Shown: positions 50,312 to 59,045 of the stretch, piece after piece
How positions within the stretch are numbered: the first letter of the stretch is position 1
Layout: every line of letters begins with the position of its first letter
Assembly (NCBI RefSeq): GCF_009659535.1
Contig: NZ_VJZZ01000014.1
Span: 62,001 to 126,000 of the forward strand
From: Aggregicoccus sp. 17bor-14
GTDB lineage: Bacteria; Myxococcota; Myxococcia; Myxococcales; Myxococcaceae
Reading direction: 5' to 3'
Length of the DNA stretch: 64,000 bases
Notes under the pieces: generated by a model
Database searches by the model: none
What the model was told of the DNA's origin: nothing
The model's input: the letters and a program-made list of their open reading frames with translations, nothing else
Made by a program: the position numbers and the translations under genes

Positions 50312-51274
50312 TCAGGCTCTCCGCGAGCGCGCGAGCCGCTCGGTCATGTCCAGCACCCGCGCCTCCACGGAGATGTGATCCAGCTGGTCGATCTCCACGA
50401 GCCCCGTGGGGCTGGTGACGTTCACCTCGGTGAGGAAGTCGCCGAGCACGTCGATGCCCACCAGCAAGAGGCCCCGCGCGAGCAGCTCCGGCTTGAGGCG
50501 GCGGCAGATCTCCTGCTCGCGCGCCGTGAGCTCGGTCTTCACCGGCTTGCCGCCGGCCGCCATGTTGCCGCGGTTGTCGTCCGCCGCCGGCACGCGCAGC
50601 ACCGCGCCCACCGGCTCGCCCTCCACCAGGATGATGCGCTTGTCGCCCGCGCGGCTCTGCGGCACGTAGGCCTGCGCCACCACCGCCTCGCGCCCACCGC
50701 GCGTGAGCAGCTCCACGAGGCTGCGCGCGTTGCGGTCCTGCGGGGTCAGGAACACCACGCCGAGGCCTCCGAAGCCGTCCACCGGCTTGAGGATGGTGCC
50801 CTGCGGCTGGCGCGCGATGAACTCGCGCAGCGTGGCGAAGTCGCGCGCGATGAGGGTCTCGGGCATCAGGTCGCTGTAGCGCAGGGCGAAGAGCTTCTCG
50901 TTCGCGTCCCGGATGCCCGCGGGGCTGTTCACGAACAGCGGGGGCGGGTGGCCGCCGCTGAGCTCCACCAGCTGCGTCGCGTGCAGGTACTCCGTGTCCA
51001 CCGGCGGGTCCTTGCGCAGGAAGAGCGCGTCCAGGCCGTGCACCGGCTGCACCGACTCCTCGAGCACCTCGAAGTGCCGGCCCGCCTCGCGCCGCACCCG
51101 CACGGTGCGCATGCGGCTGCGCGCGCAGCCGCCGGCGAAGTGCAGCCAGCCCTGCTCGAAGTAGCGCACGGTGTGGCCGCGCGCCTGGGCCTCGAGCATC
51201 AGCGCGAAGGTGGAGTCGTGGTTCACCACCACGCCTTCGAGGGGGTCCATGAGGAAGCCGAGGGTCAGGGGCAT
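50312..51274 (-). CDS. gshB: glutathione synthetase
   Basis: A 320-residue ATP-grasp enzyme that joins gamma-glutamylcysteine and glycine. The N-terminal GFLMDPLEGVVVNHDSTFAL and the DALFLRKDPPVDTEYLHATQ block are diagnostic for prokaryotic GshB. The ATP-grasp motifs GTILKPVDGFGGLGVVFL and the metal-binding end DVLGDFLTEVNVTSPTGLVE are intact. The ATG at 51274 was preferred over an upstream TTG three codons earlier. No gshA was seen here. It provides GSH for the glutaredoxin and GST encoded in this window. Confidence 0.94.
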   Translation of the reverse strand: MPLTLGFLMDPLEGVVVNHDSTFALMLEAQARGHTVRYFEQGWLHFAGGCARSRMRTVRVRREAGRHFEVLEESVQPVHGLDALFLRKDPPVDTEYLHATQLVELSGGHPPPLFVNSPAGIRDANEKLFALRYSDLMPETLIARDFATLREFIARQPQGTILKPVDGFGGLGVVFLTPQDRNARSLVELLTRGGREAVVAQAYVPQSRAGDKRIILVEGEPVGAVLRVPAADDNRGNMAAGGKPVKTELTAREQEICRRLKPELLARGLLLVGIDVLGDFLTEVNVTSPTGLVEIDQLDHISVEARVLDMTERLARSRRA

Positions 51275-51460
51275 GGCGGACAAGGCGCTCCAGTGGACAG
51301 GGGGACCAGGCGGGAATGTGCGTCGGGCCGGGCGCTTTCGCCCGCGAAAACGGCAGGGGGCTGTTCACTCCAGGCAGTGGGGCAGGGGAGCGAAGGGCTG
51401 CACGGGCCGCAGGGGGGAGATACCCTCCACGAAACCACCTTCCTCGCGTCGCTTCTCCAC

Positions 51461-51501
51461 CGTGTCCTCCCTCTCCCCCTGGGAGAGGGTCGGGGTGAGG
51501 G
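51461..51501. repeat. CCCTCTCCC hairpin repeat with TCGGGGTGAGGG tail
   Basis: The same 41-nt block as at 33020 apart from loop bases (hairpin 51469-51489). It lies in the divergent region upstream of the patatin gene, 20 nt before its ATG, so it may affect its mRNA leader rather than ending transcription. Confidence 0.7.
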
Positions 51502-51520
51502 ACGTGCCGGGAGCCTCCGT

Positions 51521-52459
51521 ATGTCCGTGCACCCCGTCCTCGAGATCCTTCACGCCCGCCGCGCCCAGAGGAGCGAGCCCGGTGCCCGAACGGACGGCGC
51601 GCGCATTGCCCTCGTCGTAGAGGGAGGCGGGATGCGCGGCGTGGTCTCCAGCGCGATGACCCAGGCGCTGGAGGAGGCGGGGCTCACCGCGTCTTTCGAC
51701 TTCGCGGTGGGCTGCTCGGCGGGGGCGCTGAATGCGGCGGCCCTGCTCGCAGGCGTGGCGAAGGGCTGCACCGTCGAGTACGCGGGCGCCTTCGCGAGCC
51801 GGCGCTTCATCAACCCCGCGCGCCTGCTGCTGGGCCGCCCCGCGGTGGACGTGGAGTACGTGCTCGACCACGCAGGCGATCACCTGGACGCCGCCCGCCA
51901 CGCGCGCACCCTCGCGAGCCCCATCCCGCTGCACTGCATCGCCACCGCGGTGGACAGCGCGGAGGGAGAGGACCTCACCGGCTTCACGGACCTGAAGGAG
52001 CTGCGCCATGCGCTGCTCGCCTCGAGCCGGCTGCCCTGGGTGGGCGGCGGTCCAGTGACCTTCCGCGGACGGCAGTACCTCGACGGCGGCCTGGTGGAGG
52101 CGATTCCGCTGCGTAGCGCACTGAAGCTCGGTGCCACGCACGTGCTGGTGCTGCAGACACGCCCCGAGGGCCTGCGCTATCCGGCGAGCGAGGGCTTCGC
52201 GGAGCGCATCGTGGAGGCGCGGCTGCGCGCGCTGAACCCCGCGCTGGTGGAGCGCTACCGGGCGCGAGGCCGCGCGTACGACGAGGCCTCGGACGAGGTG
52301 GCGCTCCGGGAGAGCGAGCGCGGCACTGGGCCGTACGTGCTCGGAGTGCGGTTGCCTTCGGGGACGCCGAGCGTGAGCCGCCTCGAGCGCCGCGCGCCGG
52401 TGCTGCGCGAGGCGGCGCGCGTCGCACTCGAGCACACGCGACAGCTTCTGGGCGTGTGA
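51521..52459 (+). CDS. patatin-like phospholipase
   Basis: A 312-residue protein with the patatin Ser-Asp dyad. The oxyanion motif is VVEGGGMRGVVSSA near residue 35, the nucleophile is in VGCSAGALNAAAL near residue 65 and the aspartate in YLDGGLVEAIPL near residue 190. It resembles bacterial patatins of the YjjU/RssA type that hydrolyse phospholipids or acyl esters. No signal peptide, so probably cytoplasmic or membrane-associated. It is divergent from gshB. Confidence 0.88.
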   Translation: MSVHPVLEILHARRAQRSEPGARTDGARIALVVEGGGMRGVVSSAMTQALEEAGLTASFDFAVGCSAGALNAAALLAGVAKGCTVEYAGAFASRRFINPARLLLGRPAVDVEYVLDHAGDHLDAARHARTLASPIPLHCIATAVDSAEGEDLTGFTDLKELRHALLASSRLPWVGGGPVTFRGRQYLDGGLVEAIPLRSALKLGATHVLVLQTRPEGLRYPASEGFAERIVEARLRALNPALVERYRARGRAYDEASDEVALRESERGTGPYVLGVRLPSGTPSVSRLERRAPVLREAARVALEHTRQLLGV

Positions 52460-52504
52460 CGAAGGCAGCGAGTGAAGAAGCCCCTGCGCCTCTCCGAAAA
52501 CACG

Positions 52505-52534
52505 GAGGGCCCGCGCCTTACGGAGCGGGCCCTC
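52505..52534. terminator. bidirectional hairpin between convergent genes
   Basis: GAGGGCCCGC (52505) pairs perfectly with GCGGGCCCTC (52525) across a 10-nt loop. On the minus strand the stem is followed by CGTGTTTT, so it is a candidate intrinsic terminator for the M3 peptidase gene that ends at 52601. It also lies 46 nt after the patatin stop. Confidence 0.6.
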
Positions 52535-52560
52535 GAGTGACGCAGCGGTGAGTCAGGATC

Positions 52561-52597
52561 CCTCACCCCGGCCCTCTCCCGGAGGGAGAGGGAGGAC
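52561..52597. repeat. CCCTCTCCC hairpin repeat with CCCTCACCCC tail
   Basis: CCCTCTCCC-GGA-GGGAGAGGG (52573-52593) is preceded by CCCTCACCCCGG. It lies 4 nt beyond the M3 peptidase stop and next to the separate hairpin at 52505. Confidence 0.75.
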
Positions 52598-52600
52598 TCC

Positions 52601-54859
52601 TTACTGCACGGTCTTCTTCTCTGCGGAGGCCGCCGGCACCGGGAAGCCGCGCTTGCGCATCAGCGCGCCGATGCCCGCGTCGTGGCCGCGGAAGGCGCGG
52701 TACGCGTCCGCCGGGTCCACGGTGTTGCCCACGCTCAGCACGTTCTTGCGCAGCCGCTCGGCCACGGTGTGGTCGTAGGGCCCCTTGCCCTCGAGGAAGG
52801 TCTCGAACGCGTCCGTGCTCAGCGTGTCCGCCCACAGGTAGCTGTAGTAGCCGGCCGAGTACCCGTCGCCCGAGAACACGTGCCCGAACTGCGGCGTGCG
52901 GTGGCGCATGACGATCTCCTTCGGCATGCCGAGCTTCTCGAGCGTCTCCTTCTCGAACTGGTCCGGATCGATCTTCTGGCTGCCGGCCAGGTGCAGCTTC
53001 ATGTCCACGAGCGCGCTGGCCAGGTACTCCACGGTGGCGAAGCCCTGGTTGAAGGTGCGCGCCTTCTCGATCTTCTTCACCAGCGCCTGGGGCAGCGGCT
53101 TGCCGGTCTTGTAGTGGAGCGCGAAGCGGTTGAGCACCTGGGGCGTGGGCAGCCAGTTCTCGAGCATCTGGCTGGGGAACTCCACGTAGTCGCGCGCGAC
53201 GCTGGTGCCCGAGAGGCTCGGGTAGGTCACGTTGCTGGACAGGCCGTGCAGCGCGTGGCCGAACTCGTGGAACAGGGTCTCCGCGTCGGTCCAGCTCACG
53301 AGCACGGGCTCGCCGGGCTTGCCCTTCACGAAGTTGGAGTTGTTGCTCACGATGGTGGTCACGTCACCCGCGAGCCGCTCCTGGTTGCGGTACGCGTTCA
53401 TCCACGCGCCCGAGCGCTTGCCCTTGCGCGCGTAGGGGTCGAAGTACCAGAGCCCCACGTGCTTGCCGCTGGTCTTGTCCTTCACCTCCCACACGCGCAC
53501 GTCCGGGTGCGGCACGGGCACGTTGGTCACGGGGGTGAAGGAGAAGTTGAGCAGCTCGCCGGCGACCCAGAACATGCCCTCGCGCAGCTTCTCGAGCTGC
53601 AGGTAGGGCTTCACCTCGTTCTCGTCCAGGTCGTACTTCGCCTTGCGCACCTTCTCGGCGTAGTAGCGGTAGTCCCACGGCGCGATGGTGATCTTCTCCG
53701 AGTGGCTCTTCGCGCTCTCGGCGTCGGCCACCTTCTGCATGTCGGCGACCTCCTCGTGCACGCGCGCGACGGCCGCCGGCCACACGGCCTCCATCAGCTG
53801 CACGGCGCGCTCGGGCGTCTTGGCCATGGAGTTCTCCAGGCGCCAGTGCGCGTGCGTCTTGTAGCCGAGCAGCTTCGCGCGCTCGGCGCGCAGCTGGAGG
53901 ATCTCGGTGATGAGCGCGTTGTTGTCGTTCGCGTCACCGTTGTCGCCGCGGTTCACGTAGTTCTTCCAGACCTTCTCGCGCAGGTCGCGGCGCGAGGAGT
54001 AGGTGAGGAAGGGCTCCATGCTGGAGCGGGTGTTGGTGATGGCCCACTTGCCCTTCTGGCCCAGGTCCTCGGCGGCCGCCGCGGCGCCCGCGCGCACGCT
54101 GTCCGGCAGGCCCGCGAGCTCCTGCTCGCTCTCGAGCACCGTGGCGTAGCTCTCCTCGTCGTGCAGCAGGTGCTGGCTGAAGTCCGTGTAGAGCGAGGCG
54201 AGGCGCAGGTTGATCTCCGCCATGCGCTTCTTGCCGGCCGCGTCCAGCTTCGCGCCCGCGCGCACGAAGTTCGTGTACGTGAGCCAGGTGAGGCGCTGCT
54301 GCTCGGGGGTGAGCTTGCTCTTCTCGGGAGAGTTGTAGACCTGCTCGATGCGCGCGAAGAGCGGCGCGTTCTGGGTCACCTCGTCGGAGAAGGCGGCGAG
54401 CTTCGCGTCCATCTCCTTCTCCACCGCCTGGAACTCGGGGCTGCTCAGCGTGGAGCCCCAGATGCCGTACACGGTGGACACGTCGTTGAGCACGCGGCCC
54501 GAGTTGTCCATCGCGGCGATGGTGTTCTCGAAGGTGGCGGGCGCGGGGTTGCTCGCGATGGCGGCGAGCTCGCGGCGGTTGAGCTCCATGCCCCACTCGA
54601 GCGCGGGCTTGAAGTGCTCCACCTTCACCTGGTCCAGCGGCGGCACGCCGCCATAGGGGCCGGTCCACTTCGCGATGAGCGGGTTGTTCACGGGCGCCTC
54701 CATCTTCGGCTTCGGCGCGGGCGCAGCGGTCTGCGCCGCGGCAGGGGCTTGGACCAGCGGGGCCTGCGCCTCGGTCTTGACCTCCGTCTTGGCAGAGGTC
54801 GCGCACGCTGCGGACATGAGGGCCGCGGCGCTCGCGCCGGCGATCAGGGACTTACGCAT
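52601..54859 (-). CDS. M3-family metallopeptidase lipoprotein (Dcp-like)
   Basis: A 752-residue zinc peptidase with a lipoprotein signal (AAALMSAACATS) and an Ala/Pro linker to about residue 55. The thimet oligopeptidase/peptidyl-dipeptidase fold is complete. The zinc motif HEFGH is in ETLFHEFGHALHGLSS near residue 518, followed by the conserved DYVEFPSQMLENW with the third ligand. The C-terminal block RHRTPQFGHVFSGDGYSAGY, then YSYLWA, is diagnostic of M3. Close homologues are annotated Dcp. It likely degrades short peptides in the periplasm. The ATG at 54859 was preferred over the TTG just upstream. Confidence 0.92.
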   Translation of the reverse strand: MRKSLIAGASAAALMSAACATSAKTEVKTEAQAPLVQAPAAAQTAAPAPKPKMEAPVNNPLIAKWTGPYGGVPPLDQVKVEHFKPALEWGMELNRRELAAIASNPAPATFENTIAAMDNSGRVLNDVSTVYGIWGSTLSSPEFQAVEKEMDAKLAAFSDEVTQNAPLFARIEQVYNSPEKSKLTPEQQRLTWLTYTNFVRAGAKLDAAGKKRMAEINLRLASLYTDFSQHLLHDEESYATVLESEQELAGLPDSVRAGAAAAAEDLGQKGKWAITNTRSSMEPFLTYSSRRDLREKVWKNYVNRGDNGDANDNNALITEILQLRAERAKLLGYKTHAHWRLENSMAKTPERAVQLMEAVWPAAVARVHEEVADMQKVADAESAKSHSEKITIAPWDYRYYAEKVRKAKYDLDENEVKPYLQLEKLREGMFWVAGELLNFSFTPVTNVPVPHPDVRVWEVKDKTSGKHVGLWYFDPYARKGKRSGAWMNAYRNQERLAGDVTTIVSNNSNFVKGKPGEPVLVSWTDAETLFHEFGHALHGLSSNVTYPSLSGTSVARDYVEFPSQMLENWLPTPQVLNRFALHYKTGKPLPQALVKKIEKARTFNQGFATVEYLASALVDMKLHLAGSQKIDPDQFEKETLEKLGMPKEIVMRHRTPQFGHVFSGDGYSAGYYSYLWADTLSTDAFETFLEGKGPYDHTVAERLRKNVLSVGNTVDPADAYRAFRGHDAGIGALMRKRGFPVPAASAEKKTVQ

Positions 54860-54964
54860 CAAGGACTTCCTCCAGAGAGGTAGGACAGCGGAGCCGGACC
54901 TTAGAGGCCCGGCGCCCGATGTCGAAGATTGAGAGAGGCCGGCCCCAACAGCCAGCCCGCCTGC

Positions 54965-55906
54965 TCATTCCCCGGGCGCACAGGCGGGAGCGGGCTTCGG
55001 CGCGGGCTCCAGGTTCGCCGCCGCCGCGCCGAGGAACACCAGCACCGCGCCGGCCGCCTGCCGCCAGCCGAGCTGCTCTCCCAGTACGGCCGTCCCCAGA
55101 CACACCGCGATCATCGTGTCCGCAAGCGGGATGACGCCGATGGCCACCATCGACACGCGCTTGAGCAGCCAGAAGAGGCACAGGAAGGTCGCCACCGTGC
55201 CGAAGGCCGCGAGGTACAGGAGGCACCCCACCGCCTTGAGGCTGAAGTGCGCGGGCGCGTGCGGCTGGAAGACCCCGTGCAGCGAGAGCAGCAGCAGCCC
55301 GCCCACCAGCGTCTGCACCCACAGGTTCACCGCGGGCGTGACGTCGGCGAGCCGCTTCTTCTGCAGCACGTTGCCGAAGGCCGACACCATCGCGGAGAGC
55401 ACCACCAGCAGCGCCACCGGCGGCACGCCGCCGCGGCCCACGTCCCCGCCGGAGGCGAGCGCGCGCAGCGCCGGCGCCTCGAGCACCAGGATGCCGCCCA
55501 CCCCCAGCGCCGTGGCCACGCCCTTGCGCACGGAGAGCGGCTCCGCGGGCAGGAGCGCGTGCGCGAAGAGCGCCGCCCAGATGGGGTAGGTGGAGAACAG
55601 CACCGCGGCGAGCCCCGAGTCGAGGTGCCCCTGCGCATAGAAGGTGAGCGCGTAGCTCAAGCCCAGCTGCAGCGCGCCCATCATCACGATGTTGCGCCAT
55701 GTGGCGCGCGAATGGTGCCGCAGCGGCTCGCGCAGCGCGAGCGGGGTGAGCATCGCGAACGCGATGAGCATGCGCACCCCGCCGAAGAGGAAGGGGGGCA
55801 GCTCGGTGAGCCCCAGCTTGATCACGAGCCAGGTGGAGCCCCAGAGCAGGCAGCACGTCGCGTACACGAGCAGGGTCTTGGTGCGCATGGAGAGCGCGCG
55901 CCCCAT
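54965..55906 (-). CDS. EamA/DMT-family transporter
   Basis: A 313-residue inner-membrane protein of the drug/metabolite transporter superfamily with about ten helices in two EamA repeats. The first has LLWGSTWLVIKLGLTELPPF and FYAQGHLDSGLAAVLFSTYP; the second has VNLWVQTLVGGLLLLSLHGV and VIPLADTMIAVCLGTAVLGE. The final AAGAVLVFLGAAAANL is typical. Cargo unknown. The ATG at 55906 was chosen; another is at 55888. Its upstream region is the origin-like segment 55931-56191. Confidence 0.88.
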   Translation of the reverse strand: MGRALSMRTKTLLVYATCCLLWGSTWLVIKLGLTELPPFLFGGVRMLIAFAMLTPLALREPLRHHSRATWRNIVMMGALQLGLSYALTFYAQGHLDSGLAAVLFSTYPIWAALFAHALLPAEPLSVRKGVATALGVGGILVLEAPALRALASGGDVGRGGVPPVALLVVLSAMVSAFGNVLQKKRLADVTPAVNLWVQTLVGGLLLLSLHGVFQPHAPAHFSLKAVGCLLYLAAFGTVATFLCLFWLLKRVSMVAIGVIPLADTMIAVCLGTAVLGEQLGWRQAAGAVLVFLGAAAANLEPAPKPAPACAPGE

Positions 55907-55930
55907 ATCACTGCAGGCCTGTAGCCCGCC

Positions 55931-56191
55931 TCCACACAGGGCTGTGGATTGGGTGTGGATGGCGGGCCTGCGGCTGTGGAGAGGCCGGGGGCGCATCCCA
56001 CCCCTGTGGACCCGTGGGGAGAACGCCTCGGTTGCCCACATGTAGCAGCTGCGGGATTGCCGTGGTGCGGCGCGGCCTTGCAGAGTTGTCCCCAACTCCG
56101 GCGCCTCTACTTTCACCACGGATCAATAAAGAAGATATTTCCCTTTGGGGAGAAGCACGCAGCGCTGTGGGCTCAGCTGGCCTGTGGATCC
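55931..56191. other. origin-like region: DnaA-box-like array plus AT-rich segment
   Basis: TGTGGA occurs at 55943, 55954, 55975, 56005 and 56183 on the plus strand, and TCCACA at 55931. The first three are TGTGGATTG, TGTGGATGG and TGTGGAGAG (consensus TGTGNATAA, the complement of TTATNCACA). The first four are spaced 11, 21 and 30 nt apart, close to whole helical turns. TTGTCCCCA is at 56086. The segment around 56122-56145 (CAATAAAGAAGATATTTCCC) is strikingly AT-rich. This pattern fits a DnaA-box cluster beside a DNA unwinding element. It is about 24 kb from dnaA. No box is a perfect consensus, so this remains a candidate. Confidence 0.45.
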
Positions 56192-56490
56192 TCGTCCGCG
56201 CTTCGCGGCTCCAGGCGCGCGAGCAGCCCGCTCAGCCGCTCGCGCAGCTGCGCATCCTGGGCCTCGAGGTCCAGGCGCGCCTGCTCCGGGCGCCCGTCCA
56301 TCAGCCCCTGCGCCTGCATGCGCTGCAGCACGCGGCGGCGCTGGTTGCGGGCCGTGAGCAGCGCCATCGCCTGCTCCACCTCGGCCGCGAGCGCAGCTCC
56401 CGCCGTCGGGTGACGCTCGAGCCCCACGCGCAGCCGCTCGATGAGCTCGCTGAGCTGGACATCGACCTCGTAGTCCACGGAGCGCGACAT
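56173..56490 (-). CDS. small helical hypothetical protein
   Basis: A 105-residue protein, almost wholly alpha-helical and rich in Leu, Arg, Glu and Ala (LSELIERLRVGLERHPTAGA, ARNQRRRVLQRMQAQGLMDG). It could form a coiled coil. No signal, no cysteines. The ATG at 56490 (MSRSVDYEVDVQ) begins the likely protein. Its 3' end overlaps the last TGTGGA motif of the origin-like region. Function unknown. Confidence 0.55.
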   Translation of the reverse strand: MSRSVDYEVDVQLSELIERLRVGLERHPTAGAALAAEVEQAMALLTARNQRRRVLQRMQAQGLMDGRPEQARLDLEAQDAQLRERLSGLLARLEPRSADEDPQAS

Positions 56491-56549
56491 GGGTGTAGCG
56501 ATCTTCCTACCAGGGGCCTCGCCCGTGCGAACGGATTTCGGCGGACGCC

Positions 56550-56891
56550 CTACAGCGCCCCGGCCCGCTCCCAGGCGGCCTGGGCGCTCTCCTGGACGAC
56601 GAGCGCAGGGGCGGAGGGGGTGGAGGCGGCTGCCGTCGCGAAGGCCGCGCGCAGGGCCACCAGGGTGAGCCGCGCGTGCACCGGGTCGCGCTCGAGCTCG
56701 GCCTGCAGCCCGCTCACCTGGAGCGGCTCGAGGTGGGGCGTGGTGGCGCCGGACGCCGCCGGCTGCATCGCCCGCTCGAAGAGCGCCGCGAGCAGCGCCG
56801 TGCGCGCTTCCTCGGGAAGGGCGTCCAGCGCGGGCTGCAGCTCCTCCGGGATGCGCACACGGTAGGCCTGCGGAAGGGTCTCGCTCGTCAT
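56550..56891 (-). CDS. hypothetical protein
   Basis: A 113-residue soluble protein (TSETLPQAYRVRIPEELQPA). The central part is helical (EEARTALLAALFERAMQPAA), and the C-terminus is Ala/Ser/Pro-rich. The start YRVRIPEELQPALDALPEEAR resembles the N-termini of small DNA-binding antitoxin-like proteins, but no ribbon-helix-helix or toxin partner can be shown. The ATG at 56891 was chosen. It lies 60 nt upstream of the previous small gene on the same strand. Confidence 0.5.
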   Translation of the reverse strand: MTSETLPQAYRVRIPEELQPALDALPEEARTALLAALFERAMQPAASGATTPHLEPLQVSGLQAELERDPVHARLTLVALRAAFATAAASTPSAPALVVQESAQAAWERAGAL

Positions 56892-57014
56892 GCGCCGCTT
56901 CTTCTGCAAGCGCGGCACCGCGCGTGGGCAAATGTTTTCCCACGCTTGCGCGAGGTGGGAGCGGGTGCGCCGGTAGGAAGTACCGGCGAGGGTGTCAGGG
57001 TGACATGTGGGTGC

Positions 57015-58100
57015 TCAGTAGCTGGGGCTGTCCAGCTTGCGGCCCACGGGGGAGGGGGGCGCCGCGTCGCCGTTCACCGTGAGGCCGCCGTGCATGAAGC
57101 TGCCGGCGCGCTCGAGGAACTCGGCGGGGAAGTTGAGCGCGGGGCGGCTCACCTCGTCGAGCGCCTTCAGCTGCTCGGGGCGCAGCCGGACGTCGAGCGC
57201 CGCGAGGTTCTGCTCGAGCTGCTCCTGCGTGCGCGCGCCGATGATGGTGGAGGAGACGCCGGGGCGGCTCTGCACCCACGCGAGCGCCACGTGCGCCGGG
57301 GGCACGTCCAGTTCGCCCGCCACCTTCTTGAGCACGTCCAGCACGCGGTAGGTCTGCTCGTTGAGCGCGCTCTCCACCCAGGGGCCGCGGCTCGCCTTCT
57401 GGGTGGTGCGGTTCTCGCGCGTGTACTTGCCGCTGAGCACGCCGCTCTTGAGCGGGCTCCACGGCGTCACGCCCAGGCCCAGCTCCTGCGCCATGGGGAT
57501 GAGCTCGCCCTCCACCGTGCGCTGCAGCAGCGAGTACTCGATCTGCAGGCCCACCAGCGGCGTCCAGCCGCGCGTCTGCGCGAGCAGCTGCGCCTGCGCC
57601 ACCTTCCACGCCGGCGTGTCCGAGAAGCCCACGTAGCGCACCTTGCCCGCGCGCACGAGGTCGTCCAGCGCGCGCAGCGTCTCCTCGATGGGCGTGTGCC
57701 GGTCCCACGCGTGCATCCAGTACAGGTCGATGTGGTCCGTCTGCAGCCGGCGCAGCGACTCGTCGCACGCGGCCATCAGGCTCTTGCGGCCCGCGCCGCC
57801 GCCGTTGGGGTCACCGGGGAAGAGGTTGCCGTAGAACTTGGTCGCGAGGACCACGCGCTCGCGGCGGCTCGGGTAGCGGCCCAGGTGGTCGCCGATGATC
57901 TTCTCCGAGTGGCCGAAGGTGTAGACGTTCGCGGTGTCGATGAAGTTGCCGCCGCGCTCGAGGTAGCGGTCGATGATCCGCACCGAGTCGGCGACGCTGC
58001 TGCCCCAGCCCAGGTCCTCGCCGAAGGTCATCGCGCCGAGGCAGAAGGGACTCACCCGCAGGCCCGAGCGGCCGAGGGTGACGTAGTCGTTGAGCGGCAT
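57015..58100 (-). CDS. aldo/keto reductase
   Basis: A 361-residue NADPH-dependent oxidoreductase with a TIM-barrel fold. Motifs in order: GRSGLRVSPFCLGAMTFGED, the catalytic aspartate and tyrosine in GGNFIDTANVYTFGHSEKI, the lysine in RVVLATKFYGNLFP and the histidine in YWMHAWDRHTPIEE. The cofactor-binding end STIIGARTQEQLEQNLAAL is intact. It resembles the AKR group around YajO/Tas. The substrate is not known. The ATG at 58100 starts MPLNDYVTLGRSG. Confidence 0.93.
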   Translation of the reverse strand: MPLNDYVTLGRSGLRVSPFCLGAMTFGEDLGWGSSVADSVRIIDRYLERGGNFIDTANVYTFGHSEKIIGDHLGRYPSRRERVVLATKFYGNLFPGDPNGGGAGRKSLMAACDESLRRLQTDHIDLYWMHAWDRHTPIEETLRALDDLVRAGKVRYVGFSDTPAWKVAQAQLLAQTRGWTPLVGLQIEYSLLQRTVEGELIPMAQELGLGVTPWSPLKSGVLSGKYTRENRTTQKASRGPWVESALNEQTYRVLDVLKKVAGELDVPPAHVALAWVQSRPGVSSTIIGARTQEQLEQNLAALDVRLRPEQLKALDEVSRPALNFPAEFLERAGSFMHGGLTVNGDAAPPSPVGRKLDSPSY

Positions 58101-58631
58101 GGAGGGGCTCCGGGTGTGAGGGGTGCAGCGGGGTGTAAGGGCCCCACGCCCCGCGCGCACCTCGCACTGCGGTGCAGGCGCACCGCGTGTTCGCTGGAGC
58201 CTGACAGGCCCTCGGGGACCCGGCCGTCCCTGCGAGCCCTCTCTCGAAACTGACCTCGCACCCACCCGAAGCGCGGGCCCTCCGAGGAGGGAGGGCGCTG
58301 TGTCGGGCTTCGGGGTGTGGATGCGTCCGCGGGTTCGGGCGGGGCGAGGGAGAGACGGTGAAGCGACTGCGCCAAGACCTTTTGCTTCCAGCGCGGGCGC
58401 TCGCCAGAGCAACCGCCGCGCCAGCCTCCGCGGGCCCGCAAGTCCGCGGGCTTGCGGGGAAGGGCCGGGCCCGGGGTGGAGCGTGGCTGCTCCAGTAGGG
58501 TGGAGCATTGGAGCGCGTGTGCTCCATAGGGCCGCGGCGGCGCACGGCCGGGGTGGTTATCCTGTGGGGGTAAGCTCCCCTTTCAGCTGACCTCCCCTGC
58601 GACGAGCGAGGCGGGCCATCCGAGGTCCGCC
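58101..58631. other. non-coding stretch
   Basis: This 531-nt region separates the leftward aldo/keto reductase gene from the rightward small gene at 58632. I found no gene with a usable start and no repeat from the two dispersed families. Short direct motifs such as GGTGGAGC (58475 and 58498) occur. The stretch GGTTATCCTGTGGGGG (58552) contains a TTATCC half of a DnaA box, but stands alone. Confidence 0.5.
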
Positions 58632-59045
58632 ATGCTCTCGTACCGCGTCGTCGTTCCCGCCCACCTCTCCCCGGCCTACCAGCGGCTCCCCAAGGAGATG
58701 CGCCTGGGCGTGGGGATGCACCTGCTCTGCCTCGCCGAGGCGGCGGCCGCCGTGCACGAAATCGGCGAGGGCGAGACGCCCTGGAGCAACCTGGCCGGGC
58801 TCGACGCCGGCGACCACCGCCAGCTCTTCGGCGAGCTCTGGCTGAGCTACTTCGTGGCGCCGCTGGACGGCGAGCTGGAACTGCTGGACTTCGGCGATGC
58901 GAGCCTCACCTCGCGCGTCGCGCCGCTGCCGCCGCTGCGCGCCCCCCGCCGCCACGACCGACCCCGGGGCGGCGGATCCCCGGCCTCCACCGTCGCCCGG
59001 TCGCGAGACCTGCACGCAGTGGAGGGAGGCTCCCATGTTCGATGA
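58632..59045 (+). CDS. hypothetical protein
   Basis: A 137-residue protein (MLSYRVVVPAHLSPAYQRLP). The first 100 residues look globular (KEMRLGVGMHLLCLAEAAAA, WLSYFVAPLDGELELLDFGD); the last 35 are Arg/Ser/Gly-rich and may be disordered. The overall layout is faintly RelE-like, but I would not assign it. Its 3' end overlaps the zinc-ribbon gene by 11 nt, which suggests coupling. Confidence 0.55.
   Translation: MLSYRVVVPAHLSPAYQRLPKEMRLGVGMHLLCLAEAAAAVHEIGEGETPWSNLAGLDAGDHRQLFGELWLSYFVAPLDGELELLDFGDASLTSRVAPLPPLRAPRRHDRPRGGGSPASTVARSRDLHAVEGGSHVR

Noticed and set aside
56550-56891. Antitoxin of a toxin-antitoxin pair with the 105-residue gene
   Set aside because: No ribbon-helix-helix motif or toxin family can be shown, and both proteins look like unrelated small helical proteins.
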